Origin: Nyssa sinensis
Lineage: Eukaryota > Streptophyta > Magnoliopsida > Cornales > Nyssaceae
Direction: 5' to 3'
Assembly (NCBI GenBank): GCA_008638375.1
Contig: CM018041.1
Span: 17,134,453-17,198,452 of the forward strand
Length of the DNA stretch: 64,000 nucleotides
The notes under the pieces were generated by a model. That model was not told the DNA's origin. It worked only from the letters and a program-made list of their open reading frames with translations, and made no database searches. The position numbers were made by a program, and so were the translations under genes. How positions within the stretch are numbered: position 1 is the first letter of the stretch; each line of letters begins with the position of its first letter. Of this stretch, positions 35,544 to 47,500 are shown one piece after another.

Positions 35544-38500
35544 ATGGAACTGCAAGCGCTTCTCTTAATCAAGATTGTAGTCACGATAGCTTTGGTTGGT
35601 TTTGTTAGCTTGTTAATTCACCTTTACAATGTTTTAGTTTTGAAGCCGGAAAAGCTTCGATCAAAGCTTCGAAAGCAAGGGATCAGCGGGCCTCCTCCAT
35701 CTTTACTGCTAGGAAACATCCGCGACATGAAGAAAACACAATCCACCATCACAAAGGAAGAAGACAAACTCATAACCCACAACTGTTCTTCCATCCTCTT
35801 CCCATACTTCGATGAATGGCGAAACCAATATGGTAATGTTTTTTGATCCATCCTCAGTTTAGATTGGGGTTGAAAAACAAAAGTTATGCTTTTATCCTGC
35901 TTTGCGTTTGCATAAACAGTTCCCGGAAATTGTCTAGTATGCGAAACTTTTAAAACTATTGATTTTACTTTTTTTTTTAAAAAAAAAAATTGCATTTCCG
36001 AAAGCTGTTCTAGAAAAGTGTGATCATTTTGGTCAGATTTTTAAAATTGATCTGTGTTAATTTTGTTTTAGCAAACACAAAAAGTGGGTTATAAATTTTT
36101 ATTTTTTTTCATTTTATAAAGCAATTTTAGGACGGACCCAACTTGGGTTAACCTGATTCATAACTCATGACTCCGTTGTGTTTTACTGTTCTTTTTCTAG
36201 GAATGTGTAGTTCATTTCTTTCTTCCCAGAGATTTGTTTGTTTTGGAATAATTTGTTTGTTGAATTTCTCAGATCCTGAATTGAGATAATATTGTACAAT
36301 ATATCTTTTGTTGAAAAAAAAAAAAAAACTCTAGACACCCAATTAGTGAATTATGTTAAGATTTAGGAGGACTAGTGAGCTATTTTTGCTCACGTTTCTA
36401 CATAATTTACCTAAAATGTAAAGGGCTTTCTGAAATTTTGGGACCATTTACACAATGGGAAGTACAAGGGGTTAGCTGTGGCAACCAAAAACTCAGTCAC
36501 TTCATTATAATTACCTGGACTTTTTGAAATTTTGGGACCATATTTACATAATGAGAAGTGTTAGGGTGAGTTGCGACAACCAAAAAAAACTAGTCACCTA
36601 ATTCTTGCATGCAAGTCAAGTTTCCGCACCACGAACCGATCAAGTGTCAAGTTTTTTACCATCATGGCTGACAAGCAACATTCCTCTTTACACAATATTT
36701 GGCTCATTTCTAGCACTAAATTCTCTTAATTCATTGTGGTTCAACGAGAGAATTGAGATTCTAAAGAGGATTTAGTCCCACACAAACAAACATTAGTGAC
36801 AGTTAAAAATTTAATCCTCATGTTTTGATTAGGTTTCTTATGTAAATGTACACAGGTTCAATCTTCATGTTTTCACTTGGCAACATACAACTATTGTATA
36901 TGAACCATCTTGATGTGGTGAAGGAAATAAGCACATGCACATCTATGGACTTGGGAAAGCCTTCTTATCAGCACAAACAGCTTGGACCTCTGCTAGGCCA
37001 AGGCATTTTAACCTCCAATGGTGCAATATGGGCTCACCAAAGGAAAATCCTAGCTCCCGAATTTTACGTGGAGAGGATCAAGGTTTAAATTGATATCAAA
37101 CATTAGTTCAATAAAACCTTGTCTCCATTAATTTATTTCATCAATATATATATATATATATATATTAATATCAATAAGTGTTGAAACAATTTGTAGGGCA
37201 TGATGAACATAATGGCAGAGTCCGCGGTTACCCTACTGAATTCATGGAATGATAGGATTGAAAATGAGGGTGGAGTTGCAGACATTAAAATTGATGACTA
37301 TATGAGAAGTTTCTCTGGTGATGTAATCTCGAGAGCTTGTTTTGGGAGCAGTTATGCTCAAGGAGAGGAAATATTTTTGAAGCTTAGAGCTCTTCAAGAA
37401 GCCTTGTCTAAGAAAAGTTGGTCTAGAGGGATTCCTGGAATGAGGTTTGACATGAACTTTTTGACTAATAGTAAAATCAAAATTCAAAAATACATTCATA
37501 TGGGAATCAATTAAACTTTATTTTTTTTGTTTTTTGAGGTATCTTCCGACGGCAAGCAACAGAAGAACATGGAGATTAGAAAAAGAGGTTCATGCATTGA
37601 TTTTGAAGGTAGTAAAGGAAAGAGGGGAAGCATCATCTAAGGAGGACTTGTTACAAATGATCCTGGAAGGTGCCACAAGCAGTGACCTTAGTCAACAGGC
37701 AATGGACCGCTTCATTGTTGACAATTGCAAGAACATATACTTGGCTGGGTATGAGACTACTGCTGTCTCTGTAACATGGACCTTGATGCTATTGGCTTCA
37801 AATCCAGAATGGCAAGCCCGTGTTCGTGCTGAGGTGCTCGAGGTTTGTGGGGGTCAATTGCCTAATGCTGATATGCTTCGCAAGATGAAAATGGTACATT
37901 TCTTAATCAGTAATTTTTGTGACCCATGAACCGAACCCACCATCTAGACCCTTCGGGCATGTGGTCGGGTTGTAAACTTGGGGCGATGGGCCCTCCTTGA
38001 AACCTCCCACACATTGGGTGATGGGGGTAGGTCGAACTTGATTCGTGGGACTTACCTCCCTTGAGTCTGCTTGGCTACACTCCTAGGGGGTTGATTAGGA
38101 AAAAAGTTCAACAGAAAGATCTCATGTGCTATTACACTTCAAATTTAAGTAGTCATGTGGGACCATATGGATCCTGTAGAATATTTAAATCTGACAAATG
38201 GCACCACTGGACTTTTTTTGTGTTAATAAGTACTAATAAGTAATACCCATGATCAATTAATATGTGTGGTACCCACTAACCACAATTGATTGGATGGCAG
38301 TTGACAATGGTAATCCATGAGTCATTGCGCCTTTACCCGCCAGTGCCAGTTGTGTCTAGAGAGGCATTGCAAGACATGAAATTTGGAAACATTCATGTAC
38401 CCAAAGGTGTGAATGTTTGGACCCTCCTGGTGACTCTTCACCAAGATCCTGATATCTGGGGACCTGATGCTAATGAGTTCAACCCGGAGAGGTTTGCCAA

Positions 38501-38726
38501 TGGAGTTACTGGTGCTTGCAATCTACCGCATGTGTACATGCCATTTGGTGTTGGCCCGCGTACCTGTTTGGGACAGAACTTTGCCATTGCAGAACTCAAG
38601 ATTCTTCTTGCTCTCATTGTTTCTAATTTCTCATTCTCTCTCTCACCCAAATATCGGCACTGTCCGGCGTTGAGGTTGGTTATAGAACCTGAGCATGGTG
38701 TGAATTTACTTGTAAGAAGGATGTGA
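35544..38726 (+). CDS. CYP714: Cytochrome P450, CYP714-type, gene 2 (5 exons, 514 aa)
   Basis: Exons 35544-35832, 36856-37082, 37197-37444, 37539-37893 and 38301-38726 total 1545 nt, the same exon lengths as gene 1. Motifs: N-terminal anchor, [16 protein letters not shown] (C-helix), AGYETTA (I-helix), [18 protein letters not shown] and haem loop [11 protein letters not shown]. It keeps the family-typical residues at positions where gene 1 differs, so it looks like the more conserved duplicate. Intron 1 is 1023 nt. The function class is an ER-bound monooxygenase of the gibberellin/terpenoid-oxidising CYP714 family; the substrate cannot be read from sequence. Neighbours are all transposons, so the genomic context says nothing about the pathway. 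Confidence 0.93.
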
Positions 38727-40052
38727 GCATGGCTTGTCACTCAGTTGTTTTCTTCCCCTTCTTTCAGGAAATTTTTTTCCAATTTTTGTAGCTGTGTATT
38801 ACTTGTACTTATTTTTAACTTATTACTAGATCTCTGCCCAAAAATGTTTTGGCATATTTTATGTGGTAGTTATTGTTTGGCTAGTATAATCTCTTCAGTT
38901 TCATGTTTCTCTTCAAGGTTTCTGGGTTCTTTCTGTTCAAATCAGAAGAAAATTTCAGGTTGTGGTCCAATGACAAACCATTCAGTATATTTTTTGGAAT
39001 TCAATTCCAAACGTAGCCATCCATTCCATGGGAATAGCATAGTTTTCTCTAAGTACAGAAATAGTTTGTGTATTTTAATTCAGTCATCAGTTTATGAAAA
39101 AAAAAAGCTTAATACCATTTATGAAGTTGTACATATTATGAAAGATTTAATATTATTTATGAAGTTCTGAAAGCTGGGCTGCAAACAAGCAATTGGTAGG
39201 AGTGACAACGTGGTAGGGTCGGGCGAGTATCCCTTTTCCAACGTCCTGTCCCGATTAGAGATTTTATTTCGATCTTGTTTTATTCTTCAACCTCGTCCGC
39301 TTTGGCATCAAATCTCAAATCCTAACTTTTTTCCTAAAATAAGTTAAAATTCTTTTCTTTGTAGATAAATTAAAACTTTACTATAAAAATAACCAACAAA
39401 GAAAATAATATGAGTGTAATATGAGAATTTTAAAATTCATTTTATATAGTATGACTTATTTGTAAATATAGTATACTTTAGGGATTAAAAAAATTAATAT
39501 ATAAACAGATGGAACGACTATCTTGTGACTCTGACTCAAACTTAAATAGATTTTTAAAAGCTAACCTTGATCTCATTCCAACCTTATTTAAAAACACTTC
39601 ATATTTATTATATTAAAAGCCAGGAACTGAGTCAATTTTTCATCCCTCTTATCTCATGAATTTGATATGTTAATGCTGTGTCTGGGAGCATAGAAGGTGG
39701 TGCACATTGCACCTTAGAATTAGAATTAGAAAAAAGTAAAATGCTATGTGTGGAAGCATTGAAGCTGGTGCACATTGCACGTTAGAATTAGAATTAGAAT
39801 TAGAAAAAAGAAAGTTGAGAATTTGAACGAAATATGATCCTGAATTTCAATTCCACAAGTAAATTCCATGCCACCGAACAGTTAAAACTCTTTCTTTAAA
39901 TTTCCTTTTTAATTCTTTGAATAAAATGGCCGTTCATTAAGTCAAAAGAAGTGTTTTTTCTGTTGATCATGACCATTAGCTAAGAACAAAAAGGAGAAAA
40001 AAGAAAAAGAAAAGGAAATTTTTTAAAAATCTAATGTGAGTGGGTTGATAAA
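38727..40052. other. 3' flank of CYP714 gene 2 to the end of copy B
   Basis: No other gene. Collinear with 19501-20817, including the 'ggtgcacattgcac' direct repeats near 39700 and 39770. A 141-codon open frame at 38745-39170 is not conserved in copy A and is taken as chance. Confidence 0.5.
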
Positions 40053-40070
40053 AGGATTTGATGTTGGCCT

Positions 40071-40644
40071 TTATGGAGGCATTACAGGTTGAAAAATGGA
40101 CAAACTAGTCGAAAGAGTCTGTAGTGGAGTCTTAAAATTCAAGACTTTGGAGGGCATCCGATTGAGGAGATGCATAGATATTGCAACGGCATTAGCCCAA
40201 TGTGTGCTGGACACAAGCTCCAAGTAATAGAGCCCGAGCAGTTTCAAGAATATGGTGATTTTTTCTCTCAACCACACCATTCTGCTAAGGAGTTTGTGGG
40301 CAGGAGGTTTCATGAGTAAGTCCATGACTTTGGAAATAAGCATGAAACTGGTGTTTCACATATTCACCACCATTATCTGATCTAACAATCTGAATCTTAG
40401 CAGAGAATTGGGTTTGAACCATAGTATGGAAAGACTGAAACACACTTAGTATTTCATCTTTATGTTTCAGCAAATAGAGCCAAGTCATGCGAGTGCAATC
40501 ATCTACAAATATCACAAACCAGCGGATACTAGATATTGTAGAACCTAGGGAAGGGCCCCATACATCGGAGTGAATTAAAGCAAAAGGAACATTACTTTTA
40601 TTCATACTCAAAGGATAGGTAGCTCTATGACTTTTAGCAAGAAT
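40071..40644 (-). pseudogene. copia element 2 integrase, truncated
   Basis: The frame at 40285-40644 has FALIHSDVWGPS, WFVIFVDDCTRMTWLYLLK and IVRSDNGGEYV (catalytic D residues). The frame at 40071-40343 continues with NGVVREK-like NRMVWLREK and AISMHLLNRMPS. A frameshift lies near 40300 and everything after the integrase is absent. Confidence 0.85.
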
Positions 40645-40649
40645 GCAAG

Positions 40650-43600
40650 TGTAAAGATCTGAAAAAAATGAGGAAAAATTTTTCGTTTTGCTGGTAGAAC
40701 ATTTTGCATGCACGGTTTTGTCGGTAAAAGCCGATTTTGTCGGTAAAGCATATATAGGCATGATTTCACCATTTGACATGTTTAGAAGCATATTTGGAGT
40801 GTGTTATAGAAGATAAATATGCTTATAATATTGTGAGGTAACCGCTGTACGAATTTCAGCAAAAACGGAAACAGTTTCTGAAATTGGATAAAAAGGGCAC
40901 TCGGGTGACCCGGGTGGAAACGGCCAAAAAATGACCTCAAACGAAAATGTTTCCCTCTGGAAGTTTTCATTTAAAACAATTTCATAAACATTGGATAAAA
41001 CAAAATTTCGAATTGAAGTGTTTAGGAATGGGTTGTAGAGTAACAGTTTCCGAGCTCATTAAGGGCAAAATGGTCATTTGCCCTTAACCCTTTGGTCCCT
41101 CACTATAAATAGGACACTTAGACACACATTTATACAGAATTCATTCTGTATATGCAGCAGGTCACGTTCTTGAGAGAGAGAGAAAAGCCCTAGATTCTTC
41201 AACTTTCAAGCTGCCGAAACACACCTTTTGAGCGGGATTTTGGCCAAACTTCCTTCTGAGAAGTTGTTCTTCTCTAGGAGTAATATATTCTCACTGAACA
41301 GTTTGGCAGTCCAGCAAACACAGCCACCGCAGTTTAAGAAAAACTGATTTTAGGTATGGTTTCTTGCTAAGCTAGGAATAGATTTAGTTTTTCCTACCTT
41401 ATTACATGTTGTTTGACTAGTTTTGATGTTTATTCATGGTAGGAAGTTATCTAAGAGGTGTTACTTTGAAGGACTTAGAGTTAGTAATTTGGGGCTTTAT
41501 GTATTCTTTGGTTTATTTGATGTTTTGTTGCCATGAGAATGACTTATCTTGTCTTTGTATTTGATTGCTATATTTGATGTGTATTTATGTGATATTTAAT
41601 TGACATCTTGGAAGGGAATTGGTTGTGCAATGTATTAGTCTTTTACGTGATGTTAGTGATTTTGTGAAATTCATTGTGGTTGGTGAAACGGTGACATTGT
41701 GGCTTGAAAAATATGTTAATGTGTGTGGCTATGACCTATGTTATGTGAAGCATGGCATGGAAATTTAAAGTTATGAATCATGTGGGGTTTAAAGGCATGA
41801 CTTGAAAATGCACACCATGTGTTTGATCATTTGTCACATTGAATTTGCATGATGAAATCATGGCATCTTGGCATAGTGTGATTCCTTGGAAACATGGTGT
41901 GGGTCAGCACGCGGTGCTGGATATTATAAAGGTGCAGATCTTGTGGTGAAAAACCCAAAATTCGGTCGTTGGTACTCTTGTCCATCGGGGACGTACCGAA
42001 AATGAGACATACGAGGCGGTACTCATGCCAGCGGGGAAGGACCGTATCATGAGACATGGGTGTGGCATAGAGTTTGCATGTGTGAGTCATGCATAGTGTG
42101 TTTGCATTGCATTAAACAACGGGAAGGGAAATTATATCTTGAAATTGTACACTTGCACATGTCACGTCCTAAATTTGTTGCTAGTATTAGTGAGTTATCA
42201 TACCAGCAGTTAAGCTGACCCATTCGTGGGCAATATATATTTCAGATGAGACACCAGCTGCTTGAAACTTCCTTGAGTGTTGAAGAAAAAGGAAGGGAAT
42301 GGATTTTATGGAAGATTTGGCCCTTGGGGGCATGTTTTGAATGTATGGGCATAAGCCCAATTTGTTGTTTTTACTTTTGAGAAATGTATGGACTTGAGCA
42401 AATTGTGACTTTAGGCCTTGGGCCATTTTGAAAATGTATGAGTTGGAACTCAAATGAATGCATGATGTTTTATTTAAATGTGTACTAGAGGCTACTTGAT
42501 AGTTGGGAGTTAAATGGATGTGTTGGAGATGGCGGATGTAGGTTTAATTTGATGGATTTGTGGCCACTGAATGAGGGTGGATTGTTGATGAATTTATGTT
42601 CATATATCTTGTGAAAATTAGGTGGGAAAACACTTAAAGAAATAACGAAACTATATCCAAAGTTTGGTAAATTAAGGTGAGAAATTAAGCATGCAAAACA
42701 CCCATGAAAATGAATGAGAAAAATGCGTAAAATAGGGGCTTAAAAGCTAGGGAATTTGGGCTGAAAATGGATGAAAAAGGGGCTTGAAAAACTTGAAAGA
42801 AAATTCAAAAATTGGAAAAATTGGTTGCAGCCATGAAAAACAACTCGAAAAATATCAGAAACTGCTCTCTGTGCTACAGTACCTTGAACAGTGCAGGAAC
42901 CAGCCCCAGCTGCCACAGCCCGCACGCCCCTCGTGCGCGCATGCTGCTGCCCATGTGCGCGCCCACTGTTGCCTTGCATGCTGCCACATGCTGTCCAACC
43001 CATGGGCAGCCATTGTTTTGGCCATGTTATGACCTATCTTCCAAGGGTATTTTGAGGCCATTAAATCATAAGTTTGACCCAAACTTTTGAGTTCATTTTA
43101 GACCATTTTAGGCCATTATATAAAGCCAAGTTGGGGCAATTTATGGGACACTTTTTAAGCATAAATCAAGGCCATGTTTGGCCATTTACTTGGACCACTT
43201 TAGGCGAGATTTCTTGACCCATTTATGGACTATATCTTAGACTATCTTTGGGGTCATTTGAGACATTATTTTAGGGAAGTTTTTTTTGGAGATACTTTAA
43301 GGCTATTTTAAGGGTCATTTTTAAACATGATTTAAATTGTTTGGGGCGTTAATTGGAACAAGCATTTAAGTTTAATCTTGACCACTTCTTGGACTATACC
43401 TTAGGATATTTTGAGCCCTTTTTGGGCAACCGTTACAAGGCACTTTAAAAAAAAAGGGTTTTGAGAACCGTTTTTAAATATGAATTAAAGTATTTGGGCA
43501 TTAATTGAGAGGAGTACTTGAGCTATGTTGAGGAACGATTTTGAGTTATATTGAATGTCGAATCTTTACTTAAATTGTTGGGCGAAACTTGAGGAATGAT

Positions 43601-43699
43601 GATGGAGATTTCAATTAAATTTACCGAATTGTCATTTCTTTTCCTTTCTTTTGTTTCGTTCAGTCGCTCCCCGGGTTCGTGGGAATCCGGGGCGTGACA
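40650..43699 (+). mobile_element. Solo LTR of a long-LTR retrotransposon, member 1 (3.05 kb)
   Basis: Begins TGTAAAGATCTGAAAAA and ends GGGGCGTGACA, with a perfect 5-bp target duplication GCAAG (40645-40649, 43700-43704). It has no coding capacity. A promoter-like TATAAAT at 41104-41110 lies in the + direction. A conserved block 'accagcagttaagctgacccattcgtgg' near 42200 is shared with member 2. It contains a GC-rich patch at 42880-43025 and degenerate tandem copies at 43250-43520. Orientation follows the TATA motif. Most likely a Ty3/gypsy LTR by length; the internal region is gone. Confidence 0.8.
41104..41110 (+). promoter_or_regulatory. Putative TATA box in solo LTR 1
   Basis: CACTATAAATAGG context, typical of plant promoters, about 455 bp inside the LTR. 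Confidence 0.5.
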
Positions 43700-43704
43700 G
43701 CAAG

Positions 43705-44298
43705 TTTCACATTTGAAGTCAAATATCGACATATTGGAGAAAAAATTAGGAAACAAATGTTTCATATAACCAAAGGACGGATGTCCTAAACGACAATGCC
43801 AAAGCCAAATCTATCGCTCTTTGTTATCAATCAGATGATGCATGTAATGTGCGCGGCCCATACTGAAATCCTCCATGTAATATAGCCCCCCCTCTTAGTA
43901 CCATGCCCAATGATCTCCTTGGTAAGAATATCCTAAAGCAGACAAAAGGTAGAGTCCATAAGTACAACACAGTTCAGGGCTGCGGTAACTTGGCTAATAG
44001 ATAGTAGCTTATGGGAAAGAGAGGAAACAAGCAAAGTATGAGTTAATGATAAAGTAGGTGACAATTTTACAGTGTCAGCCCCTATAACCGCAGGAAGAAC
44101 CCCATTGGCATTGGCAATGTAGATGCGCCGTGGTTGGGAAGTTTGTGAGAAATCTGTGGCATCAAAGGTCATGTGGTCGGTTGCTCCAGAGTCAAGTATC
44201 CAAGAACTGCTATCACCATCTCAAGAAGAACTATAGAGGCCAATACTATATTTACCTGGATCCGTGATTGATAAATCACCCTAGGAGGTCTTGACATG

Positions 44299-44339
<41 letters not shown>

Positions 44340-44565
44340 GTGATTCTACTATAGCCATTGTAGCATGACCAGTTTCGCCATCAGAGCCAGTAGCATCACG
44401 GTGTTTTCGGGCCTGAAGTTCATTCCACCAGTTGGGATACCCGTGTAGTTCGAAGCAATTGTCATGGGTATGTTTCAGATTACTACAATGGTAACACGTG
44501 GTTCCATCGGAGGAGGCTCGCGGCTTGGAGGAGATGCCAAATTTCTCATTGCCCAGAGAGAGAGA
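43705..44565 (-). pseudogene. copia element 2 gag C-terminus and protease linker
   Basis: On the minus strand the zinc knuckle CYHCSNLKHTHDNC is at about 44470-44520, followed by FELHGYPNWW. The frame at 43933-44172 then reads MTFDATDF, IYIANANGVLP and HKLLSISQVTAALNC, as in the region after the copia protease active site. A (GA)n tract at 44301-44338 expands inside the coding region and disrupts it. Confidence 0.75.
44301..44338. repeat. (GA)n microsatellite inside copia element 2
   Basis: About 19 GA units between the zinc knuckle and protease sequences. Confidence 0.9.
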
Positions 44566-44570
44566 GACCC

Positions 44571-47500
44571 TTGTAGAGACCTAAAAATTTAGGATAAATT
44601 TTTCGTTTTGCCGGTAGGGCTGTAATACCCTAACCCGGGACATGGCAAGTAAATCGAGGTAGATCGGGTCGAGTAGCGTAATACCCCAAAAATTTGACAT
44701 GACCCAGACGACACTTCGACCTAAGAAAAAAAAAAAGGCTCTGTGACATTAATGATCCGAACTAGTTCAAAAAGGCAGTAAGCCATAACGAGATTATTTT
44801 TCGAAGAGATAAAATAAATCCAAAACACCAATAATAAATGTTCGAAAAATAATTAACTCGGTCAACCAAGTGTCGGGATAAATAAATAGGACTGATACGA
44901 GTCATAGTTATAAAAATAAAATAAGACACGAACGGGCACCCAGAGACAGTAAAATAAATAATACTGATATTGAGCCGGCTTTATGCCAACTCTATTGACA
45001 TTCATAATTAATATTTTATGAAAAATAAAATAAAATAAATATTATGGTATATATGAATAAATGTGTAAGTGTTGGGGGGAAAGCTGAAAATAATATATCA
45101 TATAAGATGTACAAATATAATATCTTAGCATAGTTAATATAAAGAAAACAAGCAGAAATATATATGGTGGAGTTATGTGTGCAACGTGTAGTGTGTGTGT
45201 GTTTAAGTGGAAAAAATAAAGAAAGAAAAGAATAGAGAAAGAAAAAGGAGAAATGAAAAGTTAAACATAATGGTTGCAGCAAGTGAGAAAAGTGAGATAA
45301 CGATTGGGAAAAGAAAAGAGAGAAAGACGGTGCAGGAGGTAATATACTATGTATATATATGTGTGTGCAGCAAGTGCAGCGTGTGGTGTATATGTGGTGT
45401 GTGTTTAAAAATTAAATAAAGAAGCAGGGGGAAGAAAAGAGAACTAAAATGAAAAAGAAAAGGAAAAAAAAAATCAGAAAGGAGGGGCAGTGGCCGAAAT
45501 AGTGTAGATGAATAGGTGTGCATATATATATATATGTGTGTGTGTGTGTACAGGAAGCGTGCAACAGGAGATGAAGTGAAAGAAAAGCAAGAAAGAGAGA
45601 AAAAGTCAGGAAGTAGGAGTGTGGGGTAGCGGTAGCATACAACAGGTGTAACAGGTGAGTAAGAAAAGAAAAGAAAAGAGAAATTGGAACAGAGAGGGAT
45701 GGTGCAGTGAGAGGACAGAAGGGCGGTGTAGTGGATCAATTTATGTACATATTTATAGGCGTGTGTGTAAAGCAACAGCACTAGCTATTGAAAAGAGAAA
45801 ACAGAAAGAAAGGCAGTGCAGGTTTAGGAAGTGGCGTACAACAGAGAAGTGTGGAGGTGCAGGAGAAAATGGAAGAAAAAAAAAAGAGAAAGGAGAGAGA
45901 GCAGCCGACCGAGAGGGAGAAAGAAAGATTTGGTGCAGCAGAAGCTGCTAAAATTGTAGGAAAATCTTGAGAAAAAATGAGAAGATTTGAGAGAGTTCGG
46001 GCAGCAGCAGTTGTAGCCGTGGTTGCAACTGTTATGGGGAGTGCAGGTTAGAGCAGTTCAGTTCTAGGGAAACTGTTCAACCAAGTGGCAGTGTCCTAGG
46101 GTGAGGCTGATGTAGGTGCAGCCGCAGTAACCGCAAGTGGAACTGCCGTTGCAAACCGGATGCATCAGTTGTGGACTGAACCTGTTTTAAGGGCAAAACT
46201 CCATTCAGGTTTTAAAATACTTGGTTTTCTATTTCCTGTTTTGAAGGAGTTGATGGTAGAAGGGGGATAAATTTGGGTGCAGCAGGGGCTGCTGTTAGAG
46301 GACCTGAATTGGTTCCGATGATAGATAGGAGCAAGGCGTGAGGTTGATGTTGGGCAGTTGTGGACTGACTTGATGGATAAGTAGAAGTAATCGGAGTTCT
46401 GAGAAAAAGGGAAGCTACAGGTTGAATTCTAAATTTTGGGTTTTGATGTGATTTTTTTGCTGCTGTCACTGTCTATTGTGTTAAATGAAAAACTGAGGAA
46501 ATGGAGAGAGCAGTTGGAGGCCGGAGCAAGACATGATTGGGGGCGTGTGACACGTGACTGCAGACGGACAAGGTTAGACTTAATTTTTGCTTAGCTATTT
46601 CAAATTTGAATAGAACCTTGTGAAATTATAATGGTATCCATAATTTATAGTTAATTAGATTTTGATCCCAAGTAATAAAATAATAATTAAATTTAAAGGG
46701 AAAATTACCAAATGCTCCTAAGTCGAAAAGTAGTCAAACGGACTCCGATTAAAATAAAAGAATAGTGAATTTTTATCATTTCGAGCATTTCGGACTCAAC
46801 CTGTGGAGTTTGATTTATGAAAAGAGGTCTCGAGAAGTAAGAACCCTTAAAAGGTGCAAAATGACCGTTTTGCCCTTTTTAGTATAGATGTCCAAATTGA
46901 ATTTCGCAAAAGCCTAAATCGACTTTGTTCGATGTTCCGGATTCAATGGTAGAGTCTATTCAAGTAAAATAGATACCAATAGTAAAGAGATATAAAATTT
47001 AATGAATAGCGTAGACTATTTATATAGTGGACTAAGGTGCATTTCTTGAATCATAGGAACGCAAGAGGAAAGGAGAAGGCGGTTTGATCTTCTAGACTGG
47101 ATACAGTAAGAGGACTGTATTTTTTACCGATTGGTTCGACTGCACAGTGGACACAACTCCTAGGGTTGAGGAAAACTCATCTAGGTATGATATTTTCCTA
47201 AGTAAGGAATAGAATTAAGTTTAGGAGTGATTTTCATGTTGATTTAATGATTTGTATGCCTATTCGATTGTTTATGTGCTTATGTGTTCCTTTTTATTTC
47301 TTTAGGAGTTTGGTTAAGTGATGAACGTGAACCATGACTATACATATATTCTGTGTTGGTACAGTATGTGATTTATGTTCTTCAAGAATTGTTAAGATTT
47401 TGAATATGTAACTTGAGCATGTGTTTAAATGGAATATGTATAACATACACACATGAGGAAGGAATTTTGTGATTTAAATTTTATTGTTGCCTTAAGTATA

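Larger units (their letters stand above)
22345..40052. repeat. Segmental duplication, copy B (carries CYP714 gene 2)
   Basis: Collinear with copy A (9240-20817). Differences are a 5.1-kb copia insertion at 26267-31391 plus TSD, extra sequence at about 32737-33502 and in P450 intron 1 (about 35895-36770), and loss near 24180-24210 of about 0.8 kb that copies A and C have. It ends abruptly at 40052, where a truncated copia element begins. Confidence 0.9.

Noticed and set aside
38745..39170. 141-codon frame downstream of CYP714 gene 2
   Set aside because: Not conserved in the homologous sequence of copy A (19519-19950) and without domain features.
41940..42060. Small gene inside solo LTR 1 around a block shared with LTR 2
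   Set aside because: The shared block accumulates indels between the two members at non-triplet spacing, so it is LTR structure rather than coding.
42740..43090. Overlapping open frames on both strands with Cys/His-rich peptides
   Set aside because: They arise from the GC-rich patch of solo LTR 1; no frame has a recognisable domain.
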